The notes: generated by a model not told the origin, from the sequence alone. Shown: positions 1 through 10,096, numbered from the stretch's first letter. The stretch: DNA of 64,000 nucleotides from Thalassobium sp. R2A62 (GCF_000161835.1 NZ_GG697169.2:2072711-2136710), one strand, 5' to 3'. Translations and numbers: made by a program.

Positions 1-374
1 TCCAGCATCAGCATGCGGGAAAACAGCCAAGTCGTGCGGGTCGCCCATAGTGTCGCGCCCATTGATTGAAACCACCCTGCCAATCCGATGTGATCGGGAT
101 GATGGTGGGTTCCAATAATTCGGCTGACAGGCTTGCCGCCCAATGGTCCATCCAACAGACGCTGCCAGATCGCGCGGGTCCGGCCGCTGTCAAAACCAGT
201 GTCAATGACAGTCCAGCAATCGCCTTCGTCCAAGGCGTAGACGTTCACATGATCCAGCGCCATTGGTAGAGGCAGGCGCATCCACAAGACACCATCGGCG
301 ACTTCGATTGCAGAACCTGTGTCAGGCGGCGTGTCCCAAGGATAATTTAGGCCTTTGCGGGTGGTTTCTGTCAC
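1..374 (-). CDS. MBL-fold metallo-hydrolase, N-terminal part (gene runs off the window)
   Basis: About 124 codons of the N-terminus of a metallo-beta-lactamase-fold hydrolase are present; the C-terminus lies before position 1. The metal-binding motif THHHPDHIG is visible, preceded by the usual first strands (NVYALDEGDCWTVIDTG, with the conserved DTG). The proposed start is a GTG at 374-372 that overlaps the TGA of the upstream acyl-CoA dehydrogenase in the arrangement GTGA, so the two are probably translationally coupled in one operon. The substrate cannot be told; relatives are glyoxalase II-like or thioesterase-like hydrolases. Confidence 0.85.
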   Translation of the reverse strand, partial: MTETTRKGLNYPWDTPPDTGSAIEVADGVLWMRLPLPMALDHVNVYALDEGDCWTVIDTGFDSGRTRAIWQRLLDGPLGGKPVSRIIGTHHHPDHIGLAGWFQSMGATLWATRTTWLFSRMLML

Positions 375-2074
375 GCCACCAGTTCTTCGTTCGTGAATTC
401 CATAATGGCGTCTGCTCCGTCTCGTGCCTGTGCGAGATAGGATACATGCTCGGGCAACAAACGGCGAATATAAAACTCGGCCATTTTCACACGCGTGGCA
501 TCACCCTGCATCGCAGCCGTCAGGTGAATATGCGCCCCCATGACGCGAGCAAATCCCATCAAATAGGACACCGCGCCCGAAAATCTGTCGTTCATATCCG
601 TCTGCGAAACCAACCATTCTGTCGTCTCACGGAGTGTTTCGGCCGCAGACCAAACCTGTTCAGCCAACACTGGGAACGTGGCTTTGGCCGTTTCAGCAGC
701 TTGCTCGATTTCATCAAGCAGACGCATCGCAGCCTCGCCACCATCCATCATTTTGCGGGCGACCAGATCCATCGCTTGGATACCATTGGTACCCTCGTAG
801 ATCGCGGTGACGCGCACATCGCGTGAATACTGCGCCGCGCCCGTTTCTTCGATAAAGCCCATGCCGCCGTGCACCTGAATACCTTGGTGCGACACGTCCA
901 TGCCGACTTCTGTGCCAAAGGCCTTGGCAATCGGGGTCAAAAACGCAGCGCGGTCGCGCCATTCAACATCACCTGTCGCCTGTTCCATATCGATCGCCAC
1001 GGCACAGGACAATGCGATGCCACGTGCCGCAAAAATATCGGTCTTCATCGACGCCAGCATCCGGCGCACATCAGCATGTTCAATGATTGTGCCAGCACCT
1101 GATGCTTTGCCCTGTTTGCGGTCCATCGCATAGGTCACTGCGTGCTGATACGCGCCTTCGGCCACACCGACACCCTGAACCCCAACACCGAGACGGGCGT
1201 TGTTCATCATTGTGAACATCGCTGCTAGTCCGGCATGTTCCTCACCGATCAGCCAGCCCACTGCGTTGTCATATTCCATTACGGCGGTCGGCGAGCCGTG
1301 CAGACCCATTTTGTGCTCTAGACTGACCACACGAAGAGAGTTCGCGACACCCGGCGCACCATTTTCATCGGGGATGCGCTTGGGCACCATAAACAGGCTG
1401 ATCCCTTTAACCCCATCCACCGCATCCGGAAGACGCGCCAAAACAAGGTGGCAGACGTTTTCCGTAAAATCATTGTCTGCCCAGCTGATATAAATCTTTT
1501 GGCCACTGATCTTGAATGTGCCGTCGCCGTTCGGTTCAGCCTTGGACCGGAGAGCACCAACGTCCGAGCCCGCCTGTGGTTCGGTCAGGTTCATTGTCCC
1601 GCACCATTCGCCAGAAATCAGCTTGGGCAGATACAGCTCTTTGATTGCGTCACTGGCATGATGCTCCAGTGCTTCGATCTGGCCTTGGGTCATCAACGGG
1701 TTCAGCTGCAACGACAAACAGGCCGAGGCCATCATTTCGTTGACAGCTGTGGTCAATGTCATCGGCAGGGCCATGCCGCCGAACTCCGGATCAGCAGAGA
1801 TGCCGATCCAGCCACCTTCAGCAATGGCCGCGTATCCGTCAGAAAAGCCAGGCGATGTGCGTACAATACCGTTTTCCAACACTGCGGGATGCAGGTCACC
1901 GTTGCGGTTCAACGGGGCCAAAACATCGTCACATAGCTTGCCGGCTTCGGTCAGAATCGCATCTGCCATATCGGTCGTCGCCTCAGAGAAGCGATCCGTT
2001 GCCGCAACAGCCGGAAAACCAACAACGTGATCCATCAAAAACCGGTAGTCCTGAACGGGTGCACGATACGGCAT
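371..2074 (-). CDS. Acyl-CoA dehydrogenase, long DmdC-like form with C-terminal extension
   Basis: This 567-aa FAD enzyme oxidises an acyl-CoA to the enoyl-CoA. The flavin-domain motif TEPQAGSDV is at about residues 164-172, and IYEGTNGIQ at about 425-433 carries the Glu that is the catalytic base in most of the family. The extra C-terminal roughly 130 residues and the total length match the long subfamily that includes DmdC (methylmercaptopropionyl-CoA dehydrogenase) rather than the roughly 380-aa short-chain enzymes. An ATG at 2074 was chosen because AAGGAG lies 6-7 nt upstream; an in-frame ATG further upstream (2149) lacks such a site and adds unconserved sequence. It is followed by an overlapping MBL hydrolase. 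The true substrate (fatty acyl-CoA or MMPA-CoA) is not shown by sequence. Confidence 0.9.
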   Translation of the reverse strand: MPYRAPVQDYRFLMDHVVGFPAVAATDRFSEATTDMADAILTEAGKLCDDVLAPLNRNGDLHPAVLENGIVRTSPGFSDGYAAIAEGGWIGISADPEFGGMALPMTLTTAVNEMMASACLSLQLNPLMTQGQIEALEHHASDAIKELYLPKLISGEWCGTMNLTEPQAGSDVGALRSKAEPNGDGTFKISGQKIYISWADNDFTENVCHLVLARLPDAVDGVKGISLFMVPKRIPDENGAPGVANSLRVVSLEHKMGLHGSPTAVMEYDNAVGWLIGEEHAGLAAMFTMMNNARLGVGVQGVGVAEGAYQHAVTYAMDRKQGKASGAGTIIEHADVRRMLASMKTDIFAARGIALSCAVAIDMEQATGDVEWRDRAAFLTPIAKAFGTEVGMDVSHQGIQVHGGMGFIEETGAAQYSRDVRVTAIYEGTNGIQAMDLVARKMMDGGEAAMRLLDEIEQAAETAKATFPVLAEQVWSAAETLRETTEWLVSQTDMNDRFSGAVSYLMGFARVMGAHIHLTAAMQGDATRVKMAEFYIRRLLPEHVSYLAQARDGADAIMEFTNEELVA

Positions 2075-2198
2075 AGTATTCTCCTTGGTCGGGTGCGGGC
2101 AGCCAAAACTTGGCAAGCGCCAACGCGGACGGTATGGGGTTGAAACCATTGGTAGGACACCGTTCCTACCGCCCGCAACTTGGACGCCGCGTCATAAC

Positions 2199-3149
2199 AT
2201 GCAACCTAAGAAAACCGAACGCCTTGACGTAACAGAACTCAGTATCTCCCGGGCTGCTGCGTTGTTGCAAGCGGGGGGTTTGGTCGCACTGCCAACGGAA
2301 ACCGTTTACGGTTTGGGTGCAGACGCTCGCAATGGTACGGCCTGCGCGGGCATTTACGAGGCCAAAGGACGACCCAGCTTTAACCCTTTGATTGTTCATG
2401 TCGCGGATGTTTCGCACGCACGGCATTTTGCGGTCTTTTCGGATGTGGCGGAAGTTCTAGCCGCCACATTTTGGCCCGGTCCATTGACGCTGGTTCTGCC
2501 GCTACGACCAGATGCAGTTATCGCCTCGCTGGTGACTGCGGGATTGCACACAGTGGCGATCCGCGTGCCGCGCCACCCTGTTACACGCGATTTATTGGCA
2601 GCCTTTGGTGGGCCAATTGCAGCGCCCTCAGCCAATCCATCAGGACGGATCAGTGCGACAACGCCCGACCATGTGATTGATGGCTTAGACGGTCGTATCG
2701 ACGCGGTTATAGAGGCAGGCGCGTCATCTGTCGGTGTCGAATCTACGATCATCTCTTGCGTGGATACGCCAATGTTGTTGCGCCAAGGCGGTCTGCCCGT
2801 CTCTGAAATTGAAGCCGTTTTAGATCGGCCGATCGGGTTCGACACTAGCCCCGCGACACTCGCTGCACCAGGTCAGCTTGCATCGCACTACGCTCCAAAA
2901 GGACGCGTGCGATTGAACGCGAACCACGCGATCGGCGACGAAATACTTCTGGGCTTTGGGGATGTCACAGGCGATCTCACGCTCTCAGAAACCGGTGATT
3001 TGGTTGAAGCCGCACGTGTGCTGTTTCGGCGGCTGCACGAACTGGACGCCATGGGAGCGACAGCAATCGCAGTGGCGCCAATCCCTGAACACGGCTTAGG
3101 TGCTGCAATCAACGATAGGCTGCGCCGCGCGGCGGCCCCTCGCCCCTAG
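2199..3149 (+). CDS. tsaC: Threonylcarbamoyl-AMP synthase, Sua5 type
   Basis: This 316-aa cytosolic enzyme makes threonylcarbamoyl-AMP from threonine, bicarbonate and ATP, the first step of tRNA t6A37 synthesis. The YrdC domain fills the N-terminal two thirds (GGLVALPTETVYGLGADA; KGRPSFNPLIVHV; APSANPSGRIS). A C-terminal Sua5 domain makes it the long Sua5 form rather than short TsaC. The ATG at 2199 was preferred over an in-frame ATG at 2085, because conserved sequence begins shortly after it and the longer version would invade the divergent promoter region. It converges tail to tail with yqgE with no spacer. Confidence 0.92.
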   Translation: MQPKKTERLDVTELSISRAAALLQAGGLVALPTETVYGLGADARNGTACAGIYEAKGRPSFNPLIVHVADVSHARHFAVFSDVAEVLAATFWPGPLTLVLPLRPDAVIASLVTAGLHTVAIRVPRHPVTRDLLAAFGGPIAAPSANPSGRISATTPDHVIDGLDGRIDAVIEAGASSVGVESTIISCVDTPMLLRQGGLPVSEIEAVLDRPIGFDTSPATLAAPGQLASHYAPKGRVRLNANHAIGDEILLGFGDVTGDLTLSETGDLVEAARVLFRRLHELDAMGATAIAVAPIPEHGLGAAINDRLRRAAAPRP

Positions 3150-3707
3150 CTAGGCCCGCCCCGCCGAGGCTGACAGCATAATCGGGTCAATTCCGATTTG
3201 TTTGAGAACATCGATCCATTTGGTTTCATCAGCCCCGTCAAACACAAGATCGGGAACCGCTGGCGCCAACAACCACCCGTTCGCAGCCATTTCATCCTCG
3301 ATCTGACCAGGACCCCAGCCAGCATAACCCAAAGCCACCATTGCACGTGAAGGACCTGTGCCGTTTGCGATGCTTTCTAGGATATCCACAGTTCCCGTCA
3401 TCGAGAAATGATCGTCCACCATCAAGGTCGAGCCTTCGGACTGATAGTCCGTGCTATGCAACACAAACCCGCGCGCCATTTCGACCGGCCCACCAAAATG
3501 CACGATGTGCCGCGCACCTGCTGAATTTTCGATCTCAAGCCGCTCGAGCATGTCACCTAAGCTGACCGATGGCGCAGGTTTGTTGATCATCAACCCCATC
3601 GCGCCCTGTTCGGAATGTGCGCAAAGATAAACGACCGAATGGTCAAAGCGGGGGTCGCCCATCCCCGGCATCGCAATCAAAAGCTGACCTGTCAGATCAT
3701 GTTCCAT
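3150..3707 (-). CDS. YqgE/AlgH family protein
   Basis: This 185-aa protein of the UPF0301/AlgH family has the typical opening LTGQLLIAMPGMGDPRF, then VVYLCAHSEQGAMGLMINKP and a central HFGGPVE. The biochemical role of the family is unknown; AlgH was named in Pseudomonas for an effect on alginate. The start ATG at 3707 fits the family N-terminus; an upstream in-frame extension to 3959 is not family-like and would overlap the divergent dsbD-like gene. The stop directly abuts the stop of tsaC. Confidence 0.9.
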   Translation of the reverse strand: MEHDLTGQLLIAMPGMGDPRFDHSVVYLCAHSEQGAMGLMINKPAPSVSLGDMLERLEIENSAGARHIVHFGGPVEMARGFVLHSTDYQSEGSTLMVDDHFSMTGTVDILESIANGTGPSRAMVALGYAGWGPGQIEDEMAANGWLLAPAVPDLVFDGADETKWIDVLKQIGIDPIMLSASAGRA

Positions 3708-3810
3708 TTCGTTAGGATGTGATGCATCGGCAGCGCGTGCAAGCGGGTTATGACATGGTTCTCGCTGGAACGTGACTTTCCCTTCGGCTCGTAGTGCATA
3801 GATTGCCCTT

Positions 3811-4614
3811 ATGAACAAAGCGATTCTCTTGTCCTGCGCAGCAGCCTGCGCCACCGCCACATCTGTGATGGCGACACCTTTTGATGATCCGGTACATCTG
3901 GATGTGATCGAAGGATGGCGGGCAAGTGATGGCACCCATATGGCCGCGATCCGGCTCACGCTTGATCCAGGCTGGAAGACCTACTGGCGCGCACCGGGTG
4001 ACGCGGGTATCCCGCCATCCTTTGAATGGAATGGGTCGCAAAACCTGCACGGCGTGCAATTTCACTGGCCCATGCCCGAAGTTTTCCATGACAATGGGAT
4101 GCGGTCGATTGGCTATTCAGAACAGGTCGTCATTCCTGTTCAGGTCACACCCCAGACAACTGGGGCTGATGTCCGCGTCTCTGGTCAGATCCATATCGGT
4201 GTTTGCGACGAAATCTGCATGCCGATGTCTTTGGATTTTGATGCTGTTTTGCCACCCACGGGCGCGCGCGATGGCACAATCACAGCCGCCCTCTTGGATC
4301 GGCCTATGACCAGCCGCGAGGGCAATGTTGGCGCCGTCACCTGTCGTTTTGATCCGTTGGACGACGGCCTGCACCTGACTGCTACGATTGAAATGCCATC
4401 TACCGGTCGGGACGAAGAAGCCGTGATCGAAGTTGGCGACCCCAAAATTTGGGTATCCGAGCCGCAAACAAGCCGGTCTGGCAATATGCTGACGGCAACC
4501 AGCGTACTGATTAACGTAGATCAGGCAGCCTTTGCTGTGGATCGTTCAAACGTTCGGATTAGCGTATTTGGTGGCAATCAAATGGTCGACATCCGCGGCT
4601 GTACGGGCGGCTAA
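3811..4614 (+). CDS. DsbD N-terminal-domain (DsbDalpha-like) periplasmic protein
   Basis: This 267-aa secreted protein has a signal peptide of about 21 residues (Ala/Cys-rich core, cleavage near VMA-TPF). The mature part resembles the immunoglobulin-like alpha domain of thiol:disulfide interchange protein DsbD. A CDEIC pair near residue 132 is the probable redox-active cysteine pair, and a lone Cys lies near the C-terminus. The DsbD transmembrane and thioredoxin parts are absent, so it is a stand-alone domain, perhaps a periplasmic thiol carrier working with a separate CcdA-type partner (inference). It is divergent from yqgE (103-bp gap) and ends 1 nt from the convergent RND pump gene. Confidence 0.85.
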   Translation: MNKAILLSCAAACATATSVMATPFDDPVHLDVIEGWRASDGTHMAAIRLTLDPGWKTYWRAPGDAGIPPSFEWNGSQNLHGVQFHWPMPEVFHDNGMRSIGYSEQVVIPVQVTPQTTGADVRVSGQIHIGVCDEICMPMSLDFDAVLPPTGARDGTITAALLDRPMTSREGNVGAVTCRFDPLDDGLHLTATIEMPSTGRDEEAVIEVGDPKIWVSEPQTSRSGNMLTATSVLINVDQAAFAVDRSNVRISVFGGNQMVDIRGCTGG

Positions 4615-4615
4615 G

Positions 4616-7600
4616 TTACGCCACGCTGCGTTTGTTGACGTGACGCGCATTCAGCGCAGCGCCGATCACAAACATCACAAACAACACGATTGCAAAGATC
4701 CCTAGGAACGTCCCGATAGCCGCTGTGATACCACCCGCAGCGATCGGCAGCTGCGCGGCTACAAACGGCAATGCTGTGCCCAAGATTGCATGCGGCAAAA
4801 CCAACACAGCAAAGAGTGCAGCGCCAATACCTGTTGCGACCACACTAACCCAACCCGCATGACCCGCCCGAGCAGGTCGCCCGAGTGCACGTTTCGCGGC
4901 TGCAATCTGGCGTTGGACGTCCATCTGCATAGCCATCAATGCCGGCACCACTAGCAGAACAAGGATCATTCCAAAGCCCAAGCCATAAACCAGAGTAATC
5001 ACCGTCGGCTTGAGGAACTGCGCCTGCGAGGACCGTTCGTACAACAGAGGCGCTAGACCCAAAACTGTTGTCAAAGTCGTCAACATCACCGGCCGCAGTC
5101 GGTCCGCCGCCCCATCAATGATCGCAGGCACAATGCCGCGTTCTTCGGCATATTCGTCAATGGTCGTGACCAAGACGATTGAATCGTTGATCACGATCCC
5201 TGTCATCCCGATCAACCCCACAACGGTAAACATGCTAAGCGGCACGTCCCAAAGAGCGTGACCATAGATCGTCCCGACCAGCCCAAATGGAATAATCGCC
5301 ATAACGACAAGCGGTCGTGTCCAGCTGCTGAAAATCCACGCCAGTGTCAGGAAAATCCCTGTCAGGCAAAAGATCAGCCCCATACGTGCATCATTCAAAA
5401 ACGCATCTGACTGCTCGCTTAGCCCAGACAAGTTTGTTGTCACGCCGTGAAGGCTTTCGAGTTCGGGCAGTATCTCTTCTTCGATGGCTTGCATCACGGC
5501 CTCGGCGCGGGCCGGATCATCCTCGGACAAATCACCTGTCACAGAAATCAGCTGAAGACCGTTTTCGCGGCGCACCGTCGAAAACCCCGTTCTGCGATCC
5601 ACAGACACAATATCTGCAAGCGGGACATAAATCCCTATATCAGTGCGCATTTGCGTGCGGTCCAAAAAGTCCGAGGTCAACTCGCCCGCAGGCAGCTCCA
5701 CTCGGATCGTTGCCGACCGTGGGCCGTCTGGATAGGTCGCAGCCTCGATCCCATTCAACCGGTTCCGCAAGACACGCCCCAACTGATCAATGGTAAAGCC
5801 CAGCGCCTGACCCTGAGGCGTTAGATCAAGGATCAGTTCCTCTTTGTCATAGGCCAAACTGTCTTCGAGGGCCGAAACCTCGGAAAACTGCGAAAGGTTG
5901 GTTTTGAGCGTTTCTGCCGCTTCTTTCAAAGTTGTGGCGTCCGCACCGTAAATCTGGACATCCAGCGCATCACCCCCTGGGCCACCCCGCCAACTGCGAA
6001 AGCTGATCGTCTCGACCAAAGGGTGCCTTTGCACGGCGTCTTGTAGCTCGCCAACAAAGGCAAACGACGAATAGGGTCGCAGGTCCGCATCAATCAGCTC
6101 GATCGAAATACCGCCCAACAGGTCATTATCTTTGCCGTCGATTCCAGCAAGGCCACGACCCGAGTTACCGCCAATTTGTGCCATCACAAAATCAAGAGGA
6201 TTGCGCCCGTGGCGTTCGGCATACTCTTCACCCAACGCTTCGGTCGCACGTTGGAATTCACGCATCATGTCCAGCGTATCTTCGCGTGTCGCTCCAGGCG
6301 CCATTGCAAAGTTACCCGTTACAGAGCCTTGCTCGGGCGAGTTAAAGAACCGCCACTGCACATCGCCCCGAACAAAGAGTGCGGCTTGGGACGACAAGAC
6401 CAAGATCACACCTGCAAGCACTGGGTAGCGTGCCCAAATGACCCCCGCCATGAACGGACGGAACAAGCGGTCACGCACCCATTCAAAACCGATGTTCACC
6501 TTGCGTGATGGCCAATCGTACCAGTGTTCTTTGGCGGAATGGGCAATCGCGTGGCTCATGTGGTTTGGCAAAATAAGAAAGCACTCGATCAACGAGGCGA
6601 TCAGCACGACGATAACCGTGAACGGAATGTCGGCGATCAAATCTCCAAACCGGCCTCCGATCGCAACCAAGCCAAAGAAGGCGATGATTGTCGTCAGTGT
6701 CGCTGAGAACACTGGGGTGAACATGCGGCGCGCGGCGTTTTCTGCTGCCTGCACCGGTGTCTCGCCTAGGTTCTTCACCCTGAAATCAGCGTGTTCCCCC
6801 ACAACAATAGCATCGTCCACAACAATCCCGAGTGTGATGATCAAAGCAAACAGAGAGATCATGTTGATTGTCAGCCCTGCCACATACATCAACGCAATCG
6901 CACTGAGCATTGCGACAGGAATACCTGCGGCGACCCAAAACGCCGTTCTCGCATTCAAGAACAAGAAAAGCAGCGTCACCACAAGGGCGAGCCCCACCAG
7001 ACCGTTGTCCAGCAAAAGGTTCAAACGGCCCGTGATATACTCGGCTCGTGCGCGGATCAGATCAATTTCGACCCCATCTGGCAGTGTCGCCTGCATTTCA
7101 TCCGCGACCTGTTGGACAACCGCCTGAATATCGATCGCATCCCCTTGATCGGAACGGTCCACGCGCAAAGTCATTGCAGGGTTATCATCGACAAAATAGG
7201 CGTCTACGCGGTCGATGCCCTGTTGATCAATCTGCGCCAAATCACCAATCGTCAGCGCCGATCCATCATCATTGATCCGCAATACAATGCTGGAGATTTC
7301 ATCGGCGGTGCGTTTTTCGACACCCGTTCGAACGCGCTGTGCACCCGATACATCACCCGCGGGGTCAGCGTCCGCTTCGGCGGCGATTGCATCAGCAATC
7401 TGCGCCATAGTGACATCATGTTGGATCAACGAAAGAGACGGTACTTCGATCAGGGTTGATGGGGCTGCAACACCGCGAATAGTTGTACGCGTGACACCCG
7501 CAGCAAAGAGCCGTGTGGTCAGTTCGTCGACAAAGCGGCCCAGTTGTTCAACAGCAACCGGACCGGTGATGACCACGTCCGTAACACGGTCGCGCCAGAC

Positions 7601-8014
7601 ACCGCGACGCACTTGAGGGTCTTCGGCATCAACCGGCAGTGTGCGAATGGCTTCGACCGCCTTTTCAATGTCGGCCGCGCCACGATCCACGTCCCAGCCC
7701 GGTTCGAAATCCAATGAAATCGACCCGCTGCCTTCGCGCGAAACGGCAGAGGAGCTTTCGACCCCGTCTACAGACAATAGGGCCGGCTCAAGAATTTGAA
7801 CGATGGCCGCATCAACATCTTCGGCCCCAGCCCCATCCCAAGCAACGCTCACGGTGACCGTGTCGACAACGACGTCTGGGAAAAACTGGGCCCGCATTTT
7901 GGGAAAGGCCGCCAGTCCTGCGGCAAGCATGACAACCAACAACAGGTTGGCCGCAGTGCGGTGTCGGACAAAGTAGGACAAAATTCCTGAGGGTGATCGC
8001 ATCGTCTTGGCCAT
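4616..8014 (-). CDS. RND-family efflux transporter permease
   Basis: This 1132-aa inner-membrane proton-driven pump of the HAE/AcrB-like class is built as two homologous halves. Each half has one N-terminal TM helix, a large periplasmic loop and a six-TM bundle. Visible landmarks are the N-terminal TM after RTAANLL, a helix-4-like stretch around ITLGIVVDDAIVVGEHADF with acidic residues typical of proton relay, and the second-half copy around GMTGIVINDSIVLV. A soluble-to-membrane tail with extra TMs follows at the C-terminus. It lies 3 nt downstream of its adaptor gene and is clearly co-transcribed with it. No outer-membrane channel gene is adjacent. Substrates are unknown. Confidence 0.93.
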   Translation of the reverse strand: MAKTMRSPSGILSYFVRHRTAANLLLVVMLAAGLAAFPKMRAQFFPDVVVDTVTVSVAWDGAGAEDVDAAIVQILEPALLSVDGVESSSAVSREGSGSISLDFEPGWDVDRGAADIEKAVEAIRTLPVDAEDPQVRRGVWRDRVTDVVITGPVAVEQLGRFVDELTTRLFAAGVTRTTIRGVAAPSTLIEVPSLSLIQHDVTMAQIADAIAAEADADPAGDVSGAQRVRTGVEKRTADEISSIVLRINDDGSALTIGDLAQIDQQGIDRVDAYFVDDNPAMTLRVDRSDQGDAIDIQAVVQQVADEMQATLPDGVEIDLIRARAEYITGRLNLLLDNGLVGLALVVTLLFLFLNARTAFWVAAGIPVAMLSAIALMYVAGLTINMISLFALIITLGIVVDDAIVVGEHADFRVKNLGETPVQAAENAARRMFTPVFSATLTTIIAFFGLVAIGGRFGDLIADIPFTVIVVLIASLIECFLILPNHMSHAIAHSAKEHWYDWPSRKVNIGFEWVRDRLFRPFMAGVIWARYPVLAGVILVLSSQAALFVRGDVQWRFFNSPEQGSVTGNFAMAPGATREDTLDMMREFQRATEALGEEYAERHGRNPLDFVMAQIGGNSGRGLAGIDGKDNDLLGGISIELIDADLRPYSSFAFVGELQDAVQRHPLVETISFRSWRGGPGGDALDVQIYGADATTLKEAAETLKTNLSQFSEVSALEDSLAYDKEELILDLTPQGQALGFTIDQLGRVLRNRLNGIEAATYPDGPRSATIRVELPAGELTSDFLDRTQMRTDIGIYVPLADIVSVDRRTGFSTVRRENGLQLISVTGDLSEDDPARAEAVMQAIEEEILPELESLHGVTTNLSGLSEQSDAFLNDARMGLIFCLTGIFLTLAWIFSSWTRPLVVMAIIPFGLVGTIYGHALWDVPLSMFTVVGLIGMTGIVINDSIVLVTTIDEYAEERGIVPAIIDGAADRLRPVMLTTLTTVLGLAPLLYERSSQAQFLKPTVITLVYGLGFGMILVLLVVPALMAMQMDVQRQIAAAKRALGRPARAGHAGWVSVVATGIGAALFAVLVLPHAILGTALPFVAAQLPIAAGGITAAIGTFLGIFAIVLFVMFVIGAALNARHVNKRSVA

Positions 8015-8017
8015 TCG

Positions 8018-9475
8018 TTAGCTCCCCATACGGGATTCAATGCGTTCGATCATTTGAGCGGGCACCTCATCCTGTTCCAGTTGGGAAATCACCCGCGCTT
8101 TGGCCTCGGCCGGCATACGGTTGTTACCTTCGACAAAGGCAATCAGTTTCTCGCGACGCTGCGAGGTAAGTTCGACCATCGCAGGCGCGTCAGGAATTGT
8201 AGCGTCCTCGGCGCCCAGCGCCCTGACCTTGATCCCAGCCCCAAGAAGCGGTGAGCGTTCGCTAACAACCATGCGCGCCCTGAGGCCGCGACCTTGGACA
8301 ATCACATCATCACCCTGACGGCGCAGCAATGTGACCTCTATCTCTTCGAGCCGTTCATCATCTTTGACCGCTAGAACAGTGCCGTCTGCACCCAATGCAG
8401 TCGCTGGTAGCTGGGCGACACGTTGTAGTGCCGGCTCGTCGATCAAAACGGAAACAAAATCACCGGCGCGAAAACCCGCCGTGGTCGACAAAGTTGCAAA
8501 TAACAAACGTCCTGTTTGACCATCACCAACCTCGGCGCTTTCGCGATCAATGCGGCCCGATGTAATCAAGTCGATGCCACCAACGTTCAGCACTATTTGC
8601 AGCGGCGACGACACGAGAGTGCCCGCATCATTCAGCAGCCGCGTGTATTGTTCTGTCGAGATACGGAATGCCGCCTCAAGCTCGCTTGGGTCAATCAATC
8701 TACCCAGCACCTCGTTCGCGCCAACTCGGCCGCCTTGGACAATGGAAACGCCGCTTAGGATACCGTCAAATTCGGCTTGGATTTCGGTATTTTCCAAATC
8801 GCGAGTGGCTTCGGTCAGGCTGATCGCGACTCGGGCCAGTTGGGTCCGGGCCTGATCAATACGGGTCTCAGCCTGTGCAATCGCACTGCGACGAGCCAGC
8901 ACCGTTTGCCGCGCGGACGATGCCGCGAGCTCTGCGGTCTCAACGGCAGTCGCTGTGCCCACGCCACGCGCTTGCAAATCTTGTTGCCGTTCGAATGCAT
9001 TTTCACGCAGCCGCGCCTGATCTTCAGCAGATTCCAATTCATCTTGGGACAAAACAAGCGTGCGCTCTGCATCGCGCAAATCTGCCTCGGCTTCGAGCTG
9101 ATCGGCGCGCACACGAGCCAAGGCTGTTTCTGCATCCACGGGATCAATCCGAAGCAAAAGGTCACCCTCAGAAACTGCGCCGCCATCCTCGACGCCCGCA
9201 CCAACCTCGACGACAGTGCCGCCAACGGCACTGCGCAATTCGAGGCTGCGTCGACTTTGCACTTGGCCAAAGACCGTCATGCGAGGCACAACTTCGGTTG
9301 GCTCGTAGGTAATGACATTCACGGCAAAGACCCGTTCACGCTGTGGGCGATCACGTTGCTCTTGGGACATACGGTCTTGGACCGCGCCACGGATCATATT
9401 TCCGGCGAGTGCAAGCAAACTCAGCGTCGCGAACAACAGAAATACACCGAAAATACTACGTTTTAGAAATCTCAT
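8018..9475 (-). CDS. RND efflux periplasmic adaptor (HlyD/AcrA-type membrane fusion protein)
   Basis: This 485-aa adaptor links the downstream RND pump to an outer-membrane channel. An N-terminal membrane anchor (residues about 8-28, hydrophobic) is followed by the first half of a lipoyl domain (RSAVGGTVVEVGAGVEDGGAV). A long alpha-helical hairpin rich in Glu, Ala and Arg covers roughly residues 110-220. The second lipoyl half (EIQAEFDGILSGVSIVQGG) and beta-barrel domains come next. The C-terminal tail (about 450-485) is charged and helical. Its stop is 3 nt before the pump start, so the two form an operon; no linked regulator is seen. Confidence 0.93.
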   Translation of the reverse strand: MRFLKRSIFGVFLLFATLSLLALAGNMIRGAVQDRMSQEQRDRPQRERVFAVNVITYEPTEVVPRMTVFGQVQSRRSLELRSAVGGTVVEVGAGVEDGGAVSEGDLLLRIDPVDAETALARVRADQLEAEADLRDAERTLVLSQDELESAEDQARLRENAFERQQDLQARGVGTATAVETAELAASSARQTVLARRSAIAQAETRIDQARTQLARVAISLTEATRDLENTEIQAEFDGILSGVSIVQGGRVGANEVLGRLIDPSELEAAFRISTEQYTRLLNDAGTLVSSPLQIVLNVGGIDLITSGRIDRESAEVGDGQTGRLLFATLSTTAGFRAGDFVSVLIDEPALQRVAQLPATALGADGTVLAVKDDERLEEIEVTLLRRQGDDVIVQGRGLRARMVVSERSPLLGAGIKVRALGAEDATIPDAPAMVELTSQRREKLIAFVEGNNRMPAEAKARVISQLEQDEVPAQMIERIESRMGS

Positions 9476-9562
9476 TGAGCCGTCCTTTGGATCCCAACCT
9501 AGCTATTGAGCTCAACCTAGTTCCGGAAATCGATCCGACCACACCTTGAACGCGTCAACTTA

Positions 9563-10096
9563 CTATTTCCGTCGCTGTTTTTCAGTCAAACGCGGAAAAA
9601 TCTCAACAAAGTTACAGGGTTTGTGCCGATAATCGAGTTGGTGCACCAAAATACCGTCCCAAGCGTCGCGGCAAGCACCCGGTGATCCGGGCAATGCAAA
9701 CAAATAGGTTCCATGAGCCACGCCGCCCGTCGCGCGACTTTGAACTGCTGATGTTCCGATCTTTGCCATCGAGACATGGGTAAAGACTGTGCCAAACGCA
9801 TCAATCTCTTTTTCATAGACGTCGCGGTGAGCCTCGACAGTCACATCGCGCCCCGTCAGCCCAGTGCCCCCCGTCGAAATCACGACATCAATCAAGGGGT
9901 CAGCGCACCATGTTCTCAGCTGATCCGCGATTTCGGACCGCTCGTCAGGTAGAATGGCACGCGCGGCAAGCGAATGACCCGCATCAAACAACCGGTCGAC
10001 CAGCGTTTGGCCCGACTTATCTTGGTCCAAGCTACGGCTATCGGACACTGTCAGCACAGCAATCCGTACAGCTATAAATTCACGCTCAACGCTCAT
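9563..10096 (-). CDS. moaB: Molybdenum cofactor biosynthesis protein MoaB
   Basis: This 177-aa MogA/MoaB-fold protein is thought to adenylylate molybdopterin before molybdate insertion. It has VRIAVLTVSDSRS near the N-terminus, the signature STGGTGLTGRDVT at about 90-102 and the LPGSPGACRDAWDGI segment near 134. Length and motifs fit MoaB. The start overlaps the end of the upstream uracil-DNA glycosylase gene by 11 nt in another frame, so the two are co-transcribed. moaE and moaD lie about 10 kb away in a separate operon. Confidence 0.93.
   Translation of the reverse strand: MSVEREFIAVRIAVLTVSDSRSLDQDKSGQTLVDRLFDAGHSLAARAILPDERSEIADQLRTWCADPLIDVVISTGGTGLTGRDVTVEAHRDVYEKEIDAFGTVFTHVSMAKIGTSAVQSRATGGVAHGTYLFALPGSPGACRDAWDGILVHQLDYRHKPCNFVEIFPRLTEKQRRK

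Noticed and set aside
2085..2198. N-terminal extension of the Sua5-type gene
   Set aside because: The added residues are not family-like and would fill the divergent promoter region shared with the acyl-CoA dehydrogenase.
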